Counted from the stretch's first letter, positions 25,891 through 39,300 are shown. The stretch is 64,000 nucleotides of DNA from Cotesia glomerata (GCF_020080835.1 NC_058161.1:18589603-18653602), one strand, 5' to 3'. The notes: generated by a model not told the origin, from the sequence alone. A program made the numbers and translations.

Positions 25891-28800
25891 ATGAAGCTCA
25901 CATTTTCGTTTCTGGTAAGTATTAATTTTTTTGTAAATCTTAAGATTAATGTATTATTAATAAATCTGTTATTTAAATACCACTTAATAATTATTTTACA
26001 CGAAGAAATTCATATATTTGAGACAAAAATATCGTTTATTAAGTGTATTTATTTTAATATAATTAAATCTTTAATTGTTTATAGTTAAGAAAATCTTTTT
26101 TTATTACTTTAAAATCATATATTTCAGTCAAATCAGATTTGTTAACTATAAACAAATGTGATATTTAATGGTGATAAAGAAATCATGCTTTGTAATATAG
26201 TAAATAATATCTGAGATATTTTTAGGGTTATCGAAACAATGAGGAACAGTTTATTTCTATAATTTCTATTAGGGTAATTTCTAATAAACTAAAATTATTA
26301 GCTAAGAGTTGGATTTTTATAGTTTTTTTTCCATTATTAAATTCATTTAAAATTTATGTATGTATATAAAATTAGTGAATTATAACAGGCGAGGATAAAG
26401 GTATTAAAATTATTACAACTCAAATAGCGACAAGCGACTCAAAGGTCTTTTGATTTATTTCAAAGGAGATTTGTTAACTATTAAAAAATATTTTATTAAT
26501 GAAATAAATAAGCAAATTAAATGAAATAAACCAAAACAAAATAGTATTTGGTTAAAAGTAATCCATATATAAATAAAACAAAATTTGTTACTATTAATTA
26601 CGTATGTTTAAGTTATTTTAAATAAATCTACGAATTTAAGGAGATCCACGTGAAGCAGTAAAATTTTAAAACTTCCTAAAAATTTGTAAATTCAATCTAC
26701 GTAGCCTAATAATTAATAAAAAAATTTTAAAAACAGTAGGTTTCCGGGATATTTAATTAAATAATTAGGTTTGGAAATTTCAATTTTTACATGTAGGTAA
26801 ATGGAGATTCCACCAGCCGTGTATTTGGCTGAGAATTTAATGCAATTAACGATGTTAACAAAATTTTATTTTCATTAAATTTGATTGAAAAAATAATAAG
26901 CTTTCGATTAAAACAATAAAAAAGTAGCTTTCCGAACATATTACGAGGATATTTTATATTTTTTATGAAAAATCACAAGGAACTTCCGTTTTTTAAAGTC
27001 TTATTGTATACGGAAAAAAGTAAACTGTAATATTCACTCGGATTCCGGTTAATTCTTATAGTTTCAAACAGTAAAGCGGACATCGGGGTGGCAAAAATAT
27101 AAATATTACAGAACTTAATGTAGAAAGTATAAAAGCCACAATTCATCATTTAATATCCAAAATAAGTTATTAGTAGCTGTCACTATAGTAAATAACGACT
27201 CTTTCATCTTTAAAAATTACAGTTTTAAACAGTAAAAATTGCCATTTCAATATATAGTCGATATTATGAGGAGAAGGGGAACTCAGATGAAAGAGAAGGG
27301 GGTCTCACTTTGGGAGAATTTAACATTTCAAACAGTAAAAATTATACTTTAAAATATACATTTTACCAGTCCAAACGAGACAATAATTACAGTTTGATTT
27401 TTAGCGTTGCGTTTAAAATTTACCATTTTACTTTGTAAGTATTGACGATGCTTGTGTTAGAAATTTACTAACTTTATTGCACGACTCATGATGCGAAGCA
27501 TCAGAGAGTGCTTTAGATCGAAAAATTTTTTTCGCCTCATTTTGGCGGCTATTTTTATTATTATAGCCTTGTTAGTTCACGGAATCAAGATATTTTGCAT
27601 ACTATTGTCGAGATAATTTAATGGAGATTATTTTCATACTTTTTAAAAATTGATTTACTGCAATAGAATTGGAAAAAACACCAAAATAGGTCAAAAAATT
27701 TTCCTGTCTGTCATGTGTGAAACCCGGAAACACTGTAACTTGTGAAAAAATCCATTATTTGAGTTAAATTTTTTTTTTTTTAATTCTAATCGACGATTGT
27801 AGGTCACTGAATGCGAATGATTAATTAATTCAGTGTCGTTTAATTGCAATTAATAAAAAACGAAAACTACAAGACTGTATATCTATATATATCCATGTAA
27901 AAATAACATGAATGGTGACATATCTATAGATATTATGTACATTTATTCCACCAGAGGCGCTTGTGCAGTATCTTCCTAGTACAGCTGTTTTTTCGGCAAC
28001 TAATTTTGAACGACTTATGTTTTTATTTTTTTTTTTTATTTTATAATTAAATGAGCATCATGAGTCGTGCACTTTTGGATTTTCCAAACTTTTGTTTATA
28101 CTTTTTACATATCATAAGATCATTTTTTAGCTACGAAATGATAAATATCAAAGTCTGAATTTCTTAATTATTATACTTTAACATTTTAGACATTTACATA
28201 GCGAATATTACTGTTTAAAATAGTATTTTCTTCCATGTAAAGAGTAAATTGTAACGTTGAAATGGTAAACATTATATAGTGAATAGTAAAATCACGATTT
28301 TACTGTTTGAAATGGTAATTTTTAGCAGTTGATCATTACTTATTATACATCGACTGTTATTTATTACAGTTTACTTTTTTCCGTGTAGTCAATTAAATGT
28401 TAATAATTATTTGATGAGTAAATTTTTCGGAAATTTCCTCAAAAATGTTATTAATTAATTTAAAAATTAATTTTGAGATAACAAAAGTATTTCTACGTAT
28501 TACTTTTTATGGACATTCTTTACATTAGGCGAGTACTTGGATCTCCTTAAATCAAACTGTTTTCTCAGTATAGCCGCTGTAATAATTTCTTAAAATTTTG
28601 TTTAGTTCGCAGCTACAGTTCTTGGTTTGGCGGCATGTTTTCCACAGGTTTTTTTATATTACAATAATGAACTGAATACTATAATTTCATCTTGGGACTT
28701 CGAAGGAAATCATGTCGAGGTAATAAATAGGGAGATTGGAAGCGTTCCTCTTCAATGGACTGTTGAAGTCATCAATCCTGTCGACAGACCAAGCAAATAT

Positions 28801-29184
28801 TCAGTTAATGATTTTCTATCGCTATTAGTCGATACTGAATCTTGGATTCTGAAGCCGTACTTTGAAAATCCGAGTAAAGCATTCGATTCTTGGAATGTTT
28901 GGATCCGAGTTCCAGTCTACTGGCGATATAATAAAATCTTACTATTCTCAGGACAGAAGAATTATTTCTATGCGAATTTCTTACTCAATAATGATTTCGT
29001 TCGATATCAGACTGTTCTATCACGTTCCGAAAACATTTCATCAACCGGCTGTCGGGAATTTCTGGATATAGATTCAACATTTCCGTTGTCATTGACGTAC
29101 AGAAACAATAAGCTCACAGTGGGATTTACCGCCCGACATTTGCAATTCTCTAGATCTGAAACAGTGAAAATCACTGGAAATTAG
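25891..29184 (+). CDS. SPF3: small secreted protein, two exons
   Basis: Exon 1 is 25891-25914 (MKLTFSFL, donor GTAAGT). Exon 2 is 28606-29184 (acceptor TTTGTTTAG, starts FAATVLGLAACFPQV), phase 0, 200 aa. The join builds a typical signal peptide ending near the AAC at residues 17-19. The mature core has INPVDRPSKYSVNDFLSLL, DTESWILKP, FDSWNVWIRVP and YWR, matching the SPF1/SPF2 core at lower identity. There are one NIS glycosylation sequon and only two cysteines, one of them at the signal-peptide end. The 3' UTR holds a 1.65 kb transposon absent from SPF4. The poly(A) signal is at 31009-31014. Family function unknown; a secreted immune or host-interaction role is a guess from promoter and evolution. 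Confidence 0.82.
27007..28387. mobile_element. 1.4 kb TIR element in SPF3 intron
   Basis: The ends TACGGAAAAAAGTAAACTGT and, inverted, ACACGGAAAAAAGTAAACTG enclose sequence in which AAACAGTAAA and its complement recur about ten times. There is no transposase. It is also present in SPF4 (54551-55932), so it predates that duplication. Confidence 0.65.
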
Positions 29185-29403
29185 TGGTATATTCACTATT
29201 TCACAGTTATACCACTTGGTATACTTATAGCTGTGAAACAGTGAAATCCCGGGAAAAAATGATCAGATATGAACAGGCATGAGTCTTCAGGTCTGATCAG
29301 ATATGAAAAATGACCGGGTCTGATCAGACCTGGCCAGGCATGTTCATGTCTGATCAGACCTGTTCATGTCTGACTGGATCAGGTCCATAAAAAAAAAAAA
29401 AAA

Positions 29404-29475
29404 AATTGGCGCCGACGGGGATTCGAACCATGTTGCGCTCTTCAGACTGATACTTTACCTGTTGACCCAATGACT
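29404..29475 (-). other. tRNA-like module in CCCGGG element
   Basis: Minus-strand GGTTCGAATCC (B box) is followed by CCCGTCGGCGCCA, like a tRNA 3' end. Upstream GGGTCAACAGGTAAAGTATC resembles a D arm. The T stem pairs poorly, so it is a degenerate tRNA-derived piece. Confidence 0.3.
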
Positions 29476-30475
29476 TATCTTATCTTTAATGTACCTTTCA
29501 AACTACTTTAAGTAATTTAAATTTTATACATGACTTATCCTTATAGTTAACGGAGTTCTATACTTAATTTATTAATTATTAATAATTAATTATACACAGT
29601 AAAAAATTTCGCGTCATTGCGTCAAAAAATTCGTGATAAAATTTTATGTTAAATATTTAACACTTTTTGTGTTAATTTAACAAAATAAATGTTAAATTTA
29701 CACATAAAAGTGTTAAATATTTAACACAAAAATTTTTAACACAAAATTTTTTGACGCAATGACGCAAAATTTTTTACTGTGTATATTAGAGTGATTTATT
29801 TGGGACGGGAATGTATTTTTTTCGATCCATTAACATATGGTTCACTGTAAAGTAAAAAAAAAATTTCTTCAAGGTTTATTCCGCAATTATAATTTTATTG
29901 TTTTTTTTTTAAAATTGAAGTTTTTTTTTAATTAAAACGTATAGGAAATGAAAAATTATTTGTGTGTTCTACAATTTAGCAGCTTTTGACACTACTGCAA
30001 TGGACCAAGGCGGTAGCTTAAAATAATAACAGACACCTTGGAAGGACTTATTGCCTATCGATATCAACTGATATATTTTGGTATTTTCACGCTATCAAAC
30101 TCAAACTTTTAATAAATAATCTTATTTTTCGCGTATTTAATAGAACTCAGTAAAAAATTTTATGTCACTGCGTCAAAATTCATCGTTAAAAATCATCGTT
30201 TTGGCATGGAAAATTAAAAAGTTCATGCTTATATAAGCCGAAATTTTAGATGAAAGTTGTACATTTAAAATTTATAAGGGGATAGAAACTGGTACGTCAT
30301 ACGGAACAAATTAATTTTAAAAATAGAACTGCAGTCTATAGTTCGATAAAATTTTTCTTCCAGATTTAAAATATCATTTAAGAGGGCAAATCATGCATGA
30401 AAAGTTCTTGTCAGCTGATATATGGAGTTTTAATCCTTATCTATTTTAGGCTAGATCAGACATGATTAGACATGG

Positions 30476-30890
30476 ACAGGTCTGATCAGGTCTGAGCGTT
30501 TTTAACGCTTTAGACATGAACAGGCATGGACAGGTCTGATCAGGTCTGAGCATATTTAATACTTCAGACATGAACAGGCTTGATCAGATCTGATCAGGTC
30601 TGAGCGTATTTAATGCATCAGACATGAACAGGCATGAACAGACATGAGCAGACATAAGCAGGCATGATCAGGTCTGATCAGGTCTGAGCGTATTTAACAC
30701 TTCAGACATGAACAGGCATGGACAGGTCTGATCAGGTCTGAGCATATTTAACGGTTCAGACATGAACAGGCACGGACAAGTCTGATCAGACCTAATTTCA
30801 GGACTGATCATACATGACCAGGCCTGATCAGGTCGGATTTCAGGCCTGATCAGATATGAACAGGTCTGATCAGTCCTGATCATTTTTTCC
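30476..30890 (+). repeat. 54-bp tandem array
   Basis: About six imperfect units contain CAGGTCTGATCAGGTCTGAG and a CAGACATGAACAGGCATG segment, with the palindromes TGATCA and CTGATCAG. Open frames with repeating peptides across it are artefacts. It lies within the CCCGGG element. Confidence 0.7.
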
Positions 30891-31008
30891 CGGGATTCCA
30901 TTGATTCATTTTAAGAGAGTAAGATAGTTTTCCTATTCACGATTAAACGTTAAAATAAGTCTCAAAATATTATTGTTTATTATGTAAAAATTTAAATAAT
31001 GTTTGTTT

Positions 31009-31014
31009 AATAAA
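31009..31014 (+). terminator. Poly(A) signal of SPF3
   Basis: AATAAA lies after the CCCGGG insertion, so the SPF3 3' UTR would be about 1.85 kb unless an earlier signal is used. In SPF4 the same signal (56910-56915) lies only about 195 nt after the stop. Confidence 0.5.
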
Positions 31015-31044
31015 TTTTGTTGGGATTCAATACTTTTAGTTCTT

Positions 31045-31711
31045 ATTTAGATAAAAAAAATAACTTCATTCAAAAAAAATATTCTTGCTCCAAGAAAATT
31101 ATTTTGAAGAAAACTATAGTTGTCTTATTTCAAAAAATTCTTGTCTTGATTTCATGTTTCTTGGATTAAGAGATCTAATCACTCCGATCGATAACATTTT
31201 TACGAGGCTCAAGACTATATTATCTTCGATCGATACAAGTGAATTCTTTATTCAAAAACGATTGTCTTTAATACAGAATAATTTTATTTCATTTTGAAAA
31301 TTATTGATTGTGGATTCAGGAAGAAATTTTTTTATTTATAATGTTATAAGTTTAAGTCAGAAAAAAACTTTGAAGTAAAAAAATTTCTATGTCTCTATAT
31401 GCCGAAAAATATTTATTAATACAGAGAGTAGCAAAAATACAAAAATTTATATGCTTAAAATAAGTAAAATAATATCTTAATTTTTGAGTCGCGCCATACT
31501 TGATACAAGCCGGTAATATCTTGAACCAATGTTACCGTCTATCTTGATCCAAGAGAAAGAAATTCTTGGGCGAATTTGTATATATCTTATTTTAAAACAA
31601 CCAAGTTTCTTGATTCGAGAATCAATATCTTAAGTCAAGAGAATTGAATTACTTAAAAGAAGAATGACATTTTGAAGAAAAAGTTTCCTTGAGTCATTTT
31701 TTTTATCAGTG
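31045..31711. mobile_element. CACTGATAAA-family MITE downstream of SPF3
   Basis: The interior CTTGCTCCAAGAAAATTATT and the right end TTTTTTTATCAGTG match the copies in the SPF1/SPF2 introns. The left end is degenerate. The copy 2 counterpart is about 56950-57617. Small open frames inside are not genes. Confidence 0.6.
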
Positions 31712-31796
31712 TATATGTTAATAAATATGTTTTTCTTATCATGTTAATTAAAAAATTATTAACCGACTGAAAGTTTGTTACCGACGATTTTTTAAA

Positions 31797-31860
31797 TAGC
31801 TTAACTGAAAGAGCTCTCAATGCGTAACCGTAAGATCCGGGTTCGATTTCCGGTCCGGGC
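31797..31860 (+). other. tRNA-like sequence
   Basis: TAGCTTAACTGAAAGAGCT resembles a D arm. GGGTTCGATTTCCGG forms a five-pair T arm with a TTCGATT loop, followed by TCCGGGC as for a 3' acceptor strand. The 5' acceptor strand (GCCCGGA expected) is missing, so this is probably a tRNA remnant. It is duplicated at 57704-57767. Confidence 0.35.
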
Positions 31861-32278
31861 TGTCCGAATTATTTTTCTGTTTTCTGAGTTAGAGTTAATC
31901 AAAATGACTACTAAAGCCCATAAAAATAGTTTCAGTTACTATACTGTATATAGTCGCTACTCTCTAACCTTAGAGGCGCCAATTAACTGCTTTCTTATTG
32001 GCCTACTTTAATTAGCTGTCATTTAAATTGCGATACAAATTTTTTTAAATCGTTCAGGAACTTTTGATTGAAAATTTCCATCTCTATACCCTATTATAAA
32101 AGCTCTTATAGTAATTTTGGGACACTTAGTGTATTGAAGTTAAACATAATAAATAATTTTAGGTGTAAGAAGTTTAATTAAGTAACGATGATGCTATTTA
32201 ACTAGATTTTTATAGTTCATAGGAATTGTTACATTCTTTGATTCAATAAAAAAATAAAAAACGAAATTATTATCAATA

Positions 32279-33344
32279 CCCGAGAAAAAATATTTATATA
32301 TAATTATATATATTAATATATAAATTGGCTATATATGATTATATATGAAAAATGGCCAAATATAATCATATCTAATTATATATAACAATATTTAATTATA
32401 TATTTATTACATCTAATTAATTATTGGGTTAATTTTATGGATAGAATATTTAATATGGTCCTACGCAATTCTGTGTAACCGATTAAAATGCTAAAAAAAT
32501 TATCGAGATATAATTTTATAGCTATAACACCAGCGGTCACCCATGAAACTATTAACCCTGCTTAATGCTGCTTAACTTTGGTGATCTCCGTGCGTCTTGA
32601 AGTGTCTGTCTGCTGTGCTGCTGTCTTAGATGATAATGATTCTATGATCTACATAATGTATCATATGAGTTTATCATAAATGGAATATAAAAATTGATTT
32701 TAATATATATTTGGATAGTCATTATTCATAATTTATTTATTTTACCTAATTTCATTATAATATAACACTTATTTAAATAATAAAATAAATAATGATTTTA
32801 CTATTAGGTAGTAACAGAGCAGAACATAACATCTCATAGGAAATGTAACAAATTTTGTATTTCAGAATTATTTAAACGTAATTATAAACATCATTTTACA
32901 CTTTTTGTGATTACCAAAAAAAAATTTTTTTTCAAAGATAAAATTTTTATGTCTGTTAATTATATATAAGCATATATAATTATATATGGGACTATATACA
33001 ATCTTGCATGGCTGTATATTGCTCCATATACAGTCATATATAATTATATATAACCTCATATACAATTCCATATATAATCATGTATGATTATGTATAATTC
33101 TATATACTTATATATAATTGTATATGGAACTATATATAATCCTGCATGGTTGTATATTGCTCCATATATAGTCATATATAATTATATATGATTATATATA
33201 ACCTCATATACAATTCCATATATAATCATGTATGATTATATATAATTATGTATGATCATATATAATTGTATATAATTATGTATGTGATTCCATATATAAT
33301 CATATACAATTATATATAATTATATAGAAACATTTTTTTTCGGG
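32279..33344. mobile_element. CCCGAG TIR element downstream of protease 1
   Basis: The ends CCCGAGAAAAAATATTTATA and CGGGTAA-flanked TTTTTTTTCGGG enclose AT-rich repeats. A 5S-like segment lies at about 32521-32594 (minus), and the right arm is partly duplicated (33110-33200). It ends ten bases from the protease stop codon, so the protease 3' UTR and poly(A) site must lie in transposon sequence. Confidence 0.7.
32521..32594 (-). other. 5S-rRNA-like segment, copy 3
   Basis: Minus-strand AAGTTAAGCAGCATTAAGCA and GGGTGACCGCTGGTGTTATA correspond to the 5S internal control region, as in the other copies. Confidence 0.6.
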
Positions 33345-33353
33345 TAATTTTAA

Positions 33354-36300
33354 TTATTTATCTAAATTATCCAGTATCCAGTCTAAATAATACGATACAC
33401 TTGTATAAATTCCATAGTTATTCATTCCATAACTAATAATGCCATGCTGAATAACTCGTGCATCATTATAATATCGACCTGTTGATAAAAGCGGACCACC
33501 ACTGTCGCCAGAAGCTGAATCTCCGCGGCTTATACCGATAGCGCATATCTCTTTGTACCAAATAATAGTACTACTGGGTCCTAAGGCTTCGGTACATTTT
33601 TTAATAGGAAGAGGCTGTACGTCAACCCTTAAAAGTTTCTTACTAAGAATATCAAACTCAGTGGCGCCCCAGCCGGTCACTGTTAAAGATTTGTAATCCA
33701 TCTTTTGATTTTGTTCAATTGGCAAACAAATAGGCTTGGTATTTATTGGCAGAAAGTCTATATTTTTGTGCAGACGTATCAGTCCTACGTCATTCCGCAG
33801 CGTTGATAGCTTGAAGTCAGGGTGGAATTTTGTGCTCTGCACAAGAAAATCTTGATATGAATCGTCGGAACACATGATTTCCAGGCCATCTTTATCGACG
33901 TCACAGTCACGTTTCGTACTCCAGTCATGCTCTCCGACTCGTACTCCGATTAGAGTTCGACCTACAAAAAAATATTGTTGAGGAGTAATTTGTAATATTG
34001 TAATTCTTATTATGATCCTACCTTGTCCACATTCCTGAGATAAAAAATTTATTGCTAAGGAGGTTCAAGCGAATCTAATGTGAAAAAAAATTTCCAACTT
34101 TGAGCTTTGAAATTAAGTATCTGTATGAATAAATACGCTATTTATCTAATCCCAAAATTTTAAAAAGATTCACCGTTTAGTTACTTAGATATTAAATTTC
34201 AAAAATCACATTTTTTATCTCCTTATACACGGGCTCTTATGGCGGACAAACGTTTAGTCGAGACTTTAATTATTTTTTTCAATATTAACCTCCCAACTTT
34301 AACGAATAAAAAATTATACACAAGAAACTTGGATTATCTATATATATATAAGAGATTCCCACCTATATATTGACTCATCACGATATCTCTGGAACCATTA
34401 GAGCTAAAGACTTGAAATTTGGTAGGAATATTCTTTTCACCGAGTAGAGGTCAGCTAAGAACGGATTTTACGAAATTCCACCCCCAAGAGGGGTTGCGGG
34501 GGTGTTAATTGAAAAAAATTCACATTTGAAAAATACAGCTCTTATAGGTATTAAACTTAGTCAGGATATTCTTTTTGGCATGTTTGAATTTACTAAGAAC
34601 TAATTTTATGATATTCCACCCCCAGAAGGGAATGCGGGGGCGTTGAAAATTAAAAAAAAATTTTTATCTTCCAATCTATAGCTTTTAGAACTCTGAAACT
34701 TGACCAAAAAATTTTTTTTAGCATCTTTGAGTTCACTAACAACTAATTTTATGATATTTCACTCCTAGAGGGAGTGCGGGGGCGTTAAAAATTAAAAAAA
34801 TTGTTTTTTCCAATCTATAGCTTTTGAAACTCTGGAACTTGGCCAGAATATTTCTTTTGGCATGTTTGAATTTACTAAGAACTAATTTTATGATATTAAA
34901 CCCTAAGGGGGTTGTGCGGGGGCGTTAAAAATATTAAAAATTTGTATCTTCCAATCTATTGCTTTAAGAACTTTAAAACTTGGCCAAAATATTTTTTTTG
35001 GCATGTTTGAGTTTATCAAGAATTAATTTTATGATATTCAACTCCAAGAGGGTTGTGCGAGGGCGTTAAAAATTTAAAAAAAAATGTGTATTCCAATCTA
35101 TAGCTTTTAGAACTCTGAAACTAGGCTGGAATAGAGTTCGGGAATAATGCCCTTAGAAAAAATGCATGGTGTAAAATAAAAATAAAAAAAAAGTCAAAAT
35201 ATTTAATTAATAGCTGCAATAGATCAAAACTTGAAACGATTTTTTATTTCGTCCTGTTAAACAACCAAGAATAAATACTTATCTATATATATATGAGAGA
35301 TTCCCATCTATATATTGACTCATCACGATATCTCTGGAACCATAAGGCGTAGCGACTTGAAATTTGGTAGGAATATTCCTTTCGCCGAGTAGAGGTCAGC
35401 TAAGAACGGATTTTACGAAATTCCACCCACAAGGGGGGTTGCGGGGGCGTTAACAATAGAAAATTCCCATTTTTAACCTATAGCTCCTATCGACTTCAAA
35501 TTTGGTAGGAATCTCCTATATGTGATGTAGAAATGATCTAAGAGCGGATTTTACGACAATCTACTCCCAATATGGATTGCGGGGGTGGACGTTAACAATG
35601 AAAATTAAAAATTTCCGACTTCTAGCTCCTACAGACTCCTAATTTTGTATGAATTTTGTGTAAGTGATGTAAAAATAATTTATGAACGAATTTTACGATA
35701 TCCCACTCCACAGAAGAATGCGGGGGTGGGTCTTAACAATGAAAATTTTAAATTTTTTAGCTGTAGCTCCTAAAGGCTCAAAATTTGATAAATATCTGCT
35801 ATATGCGAGGTAGAAATGATCTAAGAGTGGATTTTATGACAATCTACTCCCAATATGGATTGCGGGGGTGGACGTTAACAATGAAAATTAAAAATTTTCG
35901 ACTTTTAGCTCCTACAGACTCCTAATTTTGTATGAATTTTGTGTAAGTGATGTAAAAATAATTTATGAACGAATTTTACGATATCCCACTCCACAGAGGA
36001 GTGCGGGGGTGGGTCTTAACAATGAAAATTTTTAATTTCCGAGCTGTAGCTCCTATAGGCTCCAAATTTGGTAAGAATCTGTTCTATGGGATGTAGAAAT
36101 GATTCAAGAGCGGATTTAATGACAGCCTACCCCCAATATGGATTGCGGGGGTGGGCGTTAACAATGAAAATTTTAAATTTCCGAGCTACAGCTCTGACAG
36201 ACTCATAATTTTGTATGAATTTTCTGTAAGTAATGTAAAAATCATTTATGAACGAATTTTACGATATCCCTCCCCACAGGGGGGTGCGGGGGTGGGTTTT

Positions 36301-39300
36301 AACAATTAAAATTTTAAATTTTCGAGCTGTAGCTCCTATAAGCTCCAAATTTGAAAAGAATCTGCTATATGCGATAAACTGAAACTAAGGAAACGACCCA
36401 AAGTCGAAGAAAGTATTTACTAGCGTTATAGATTGAAATATAGATTAACTATCAAGTTGAAATACTAAAATAAAATAATAAATTATAAAATTAGTGTAAG
36501 AAAAGTAGATTTAAGCGAAAGATGTATCAGAGTTTGTTAGACAAGCTGTACATCTGGTGCCAATAAATCTATCTATATATATATATGAGATTTCCACCTA
36601 TATATTGACTCATCACGATATCTCTGGAACCATAAGGCGTAGAGATTTGAAATTTTGTAGGAATATTCCTTTCGCCGAGTAGAGGTCAGCTAAGAACGGA
36701 TTTTACAAAATTCCACCCACAAGGGGGGTTGCGGAGGCGTTGACAATGGAAAATTCCCATTTTTAAACTATAGCTCCTATCTACTCCAAATTTAGTAGGA
36801 ATCTCCTATATGTGATGTAGAAATTATCTATGAGCGGATTTTATGATAATTCATCCCCAATAAAGATTGCGGGGTAGGGGTTAACAATGAAAATAAAAAA
36901 TTTCTAAACTATAGCTCCTATAGGTTTCAAATTTGGTAGGAATCATTTATATGTGATCCAGAAATGATCTAATAGTGGATTTTATAACAACCTCCTCCAA
37001 ATATGGATTGCGGGGGTGGGTGCTAACAATGAAAATTTTAAATTTCTAAGCTAAAGCTCCCACAGGCTCTAAATTTGGTAAGAATCTGCTATATTTGAGG
37101 TAGAAATGATCTAAGAGCATATTTAATGATAACCTACTCCAAATATGGATTTCGGGGGTGGGTGTTAACAATTACAATTTTAAATTTCCGAGCTATAGCT
37201 CCCACAGACTCGAATTCGGTGAGAGTCTTCTATGTGTGATGTAGAAGTGATCTAAATGAGGATTTCAATAAATTCTACCTTCAATAGCGATTGCGGGGAT
37301 GAGTGTTAGAATTTTCAATTTCAATTTCCAAACTGTAACTTTTATAGACTCTTAATTTGGTAGAAATCTTCCGGTATAATTTTCCTGTCAAGTTCAGCTA
37401 AGAATGGATTTTATTAAATTCCTCCCCCAAAGGGGTTTGCGACCGCGTTAACAATGAAAAATTCCCGTTCTTAAACTATAGTTCCTATCGACTCCAAATT
37501 TGGTAGGAATCTTCTGTAAGAGATATAGAAATAATCTATAAACGAATTTTACGATATCTCACCCCACAGGGGTTGCGAGGATGGGTATAAACAATGAAAA
37601 TTTTGAATTTTAAAGTTGTAGCTCTTACAGACTCCAAATTTTGTAGGAATTTTCTGCAAGTGATGGAAAAATAATTTATGAACGAATTCTACGATATTAT
37701 ACCTCAAAGAGAATTGCGGGGGCGTTAACAATAAAAAATTTCCGTTTATAAACTACAGCTCCCATATATTCCAAATTGGGTAAGAATTTTCTGTAAGAGA
37801 TGTAGAAATAATATACGAACGAATTTCACGATGGTTCACCTCACAGGGGTTTGTAGGGGTAGTTGTTAACAAATAAAATTTTTATTTTCCAAGCTATAGC
37901 TCCTACAGACCCCAAATTTAGTAAAAGTCTTCTACATATAATATAGAAATTATTTAAGAACGGACTTTACAACCAATTACCTCCAATAAGGATCGCGGGC
38001 GTGGGTGTTAACAATAAAAAATCTTAATTTCCAAAATATAGCTTCTAAAAACTCTAAATTTGGTAAAAATCTTTTATTTCTCATGTAGAGATCATCTCAC
38101 AATGAACTTCAATAAAGACTATTTCCGATAGGAATTGCGGGGATGGGTGCTAAAATCTAAAGTTTTAATTTTCAAACTGTAACTTCTACAGACTCTAAAT
38201 TTGGTGAGAATCTTCGTGTATGATGTCAAGTTCAGCTAAGAATGGATTTTCTCGAATTCTAAACCTAGAAGGGATTGCGGGGGTGTTAACAATGAAAATC
38301 TCTCATTTCCAAACAAAAGTTTCTATGGACTTGAAGTTTTGTTGAAACCTTTTGTTTATAATGTAGAAATTTTCTCGAATAGGATCTTATGGAATTCCTC
38401 TCCCATATAAGAGTGTGGGAGTGATAATTGTCAAAAAATTTATACTTTTCAAATACAGTTCCTACAGATATAGAATTTGATAGAATCGCAAGAGAAACAG
38501 GAACTTACGGGAATGGCCTCCAAGGCCAACGGATTTAAATATTTTCCTTTTTTAATAATTATATTTTCTCACAACAATCATCTCTTTGGCAGCGGCAAAA
38601 AAAGTCATTGTAAGGTTTCCAAAATTTAACTTTACATGTAGCTATTCACTCAACGGACTAAGAATTTTACATACATTTTACTTTTGCTGATCACATAACC
38701 CATGAATTGTTCTTATTACCGGATCGCGGGAACGTAACAGATTGAAATGAATGCATTTTCTAAGCACTTGAGATGTGAAAAAGGAATTTGGCTATTTATT
38801 CTAAGAGAATTCGTTAAAAACATGTACAAATAAGTTTCTATGAAAATTGATGTCACGGAGGAAATTTAAATTAACGGCAAAATTCGTCACGCTTTAAGCT
38901 AGCCAAATTTCAACTTCACTTATGAGACACGCAATTACTTTAACTGAAACTTTCAATGATCATTTCAAATTTTTTTCTTCGTTTCAGTCATTATTCATTT
39001 TTGGAAAAAAACCACTGGAATGTCATAGTGATTGCACATTAAAATTTACAATGAATATTAGCTAGAATAATCACAGGGATAAAAGGAACGGGCCAATCTG
39101 ATAAAATTTGAAATCTGTACAAATTTAAACAATACTCCCATTAAATTTCAAGTCTAGATCTCTAAAAATACAATTCTATGAAGTGCCCAGTGGAGCGGGC
39201 GGGTAACAGCTAGTTGTAAAATATAAAAAAAATTTAATAATAATACATTACCGATATAATTTTTGACATATTTAAAGTTTAATTTAATGTTTTTGACTCG

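Larger units (their letters stand above)
20519..26730. repeat. Segmental duplication, unit B
   Basis: This is the counterpart of unit A. It holds SPF2, spacer elements, and the promoter and intron start of SPF3, here continuing into an intact gene. It lacks the CA-core and retroelement-tail insertions seen in the SPF1 intron and so preserves their empty sites. Confidence 0.75.
29248..30894. mobile_element. 1.65 kb CCCGGG TIR element in SPF3 3' UTR
   Basis: The ends CCCGGGAAAAAATGATCAG and its inverse are perfect over at least 19 bases. SPF4 lacks it: GTGAAATTCC at 56790 is the empty site, so a 2-bp AT duplication is possible. The interior has tRNA-like sequence, a nested (TTAAC)-rich hairpin around 29600-29780 and an array of about 54-bp units rich in TGATCAGGTCTGA. 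No transposase is seen; superfamily unknown. Confidence 0.75.

Noticed and set aside
25891..26088. 65-aa continuous open frame starting MKLTFSFL (also at 53437-53634)
   Set aside because: It reads through the GTAAGT donor into the intron. Splicing after eight codons restores homology to the other family members, so the read-through frame is not the product.
30430..30890. CRISPR-like direct repeats
   Set aside because: The units are contiguous tandem repeats without unique spacers, in a eukaryotic genome. The Helitron array at 34380-38480 is likewise not CRISPR.
30668..30901. Open frame with repeated DQTCPCLF-type peptides
   Set aside because: It is the 54-bp tandem array inside the CCCGGG element; no start context, and absent from the duplicate locus.
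31085..31297. 70-aa open frame repeated at 56988-57200
   Set aside because: It lies wholly within the CACTGATAAA-family MITE. It is shared only because the block is duplicated and has no domain or signal.
32868..33071. Tyr/Ile-rich open frame, repeated at 60416-60622
   Set aside because: Translation of TATATAATTATATATGA repeats in the CCCGAG element.
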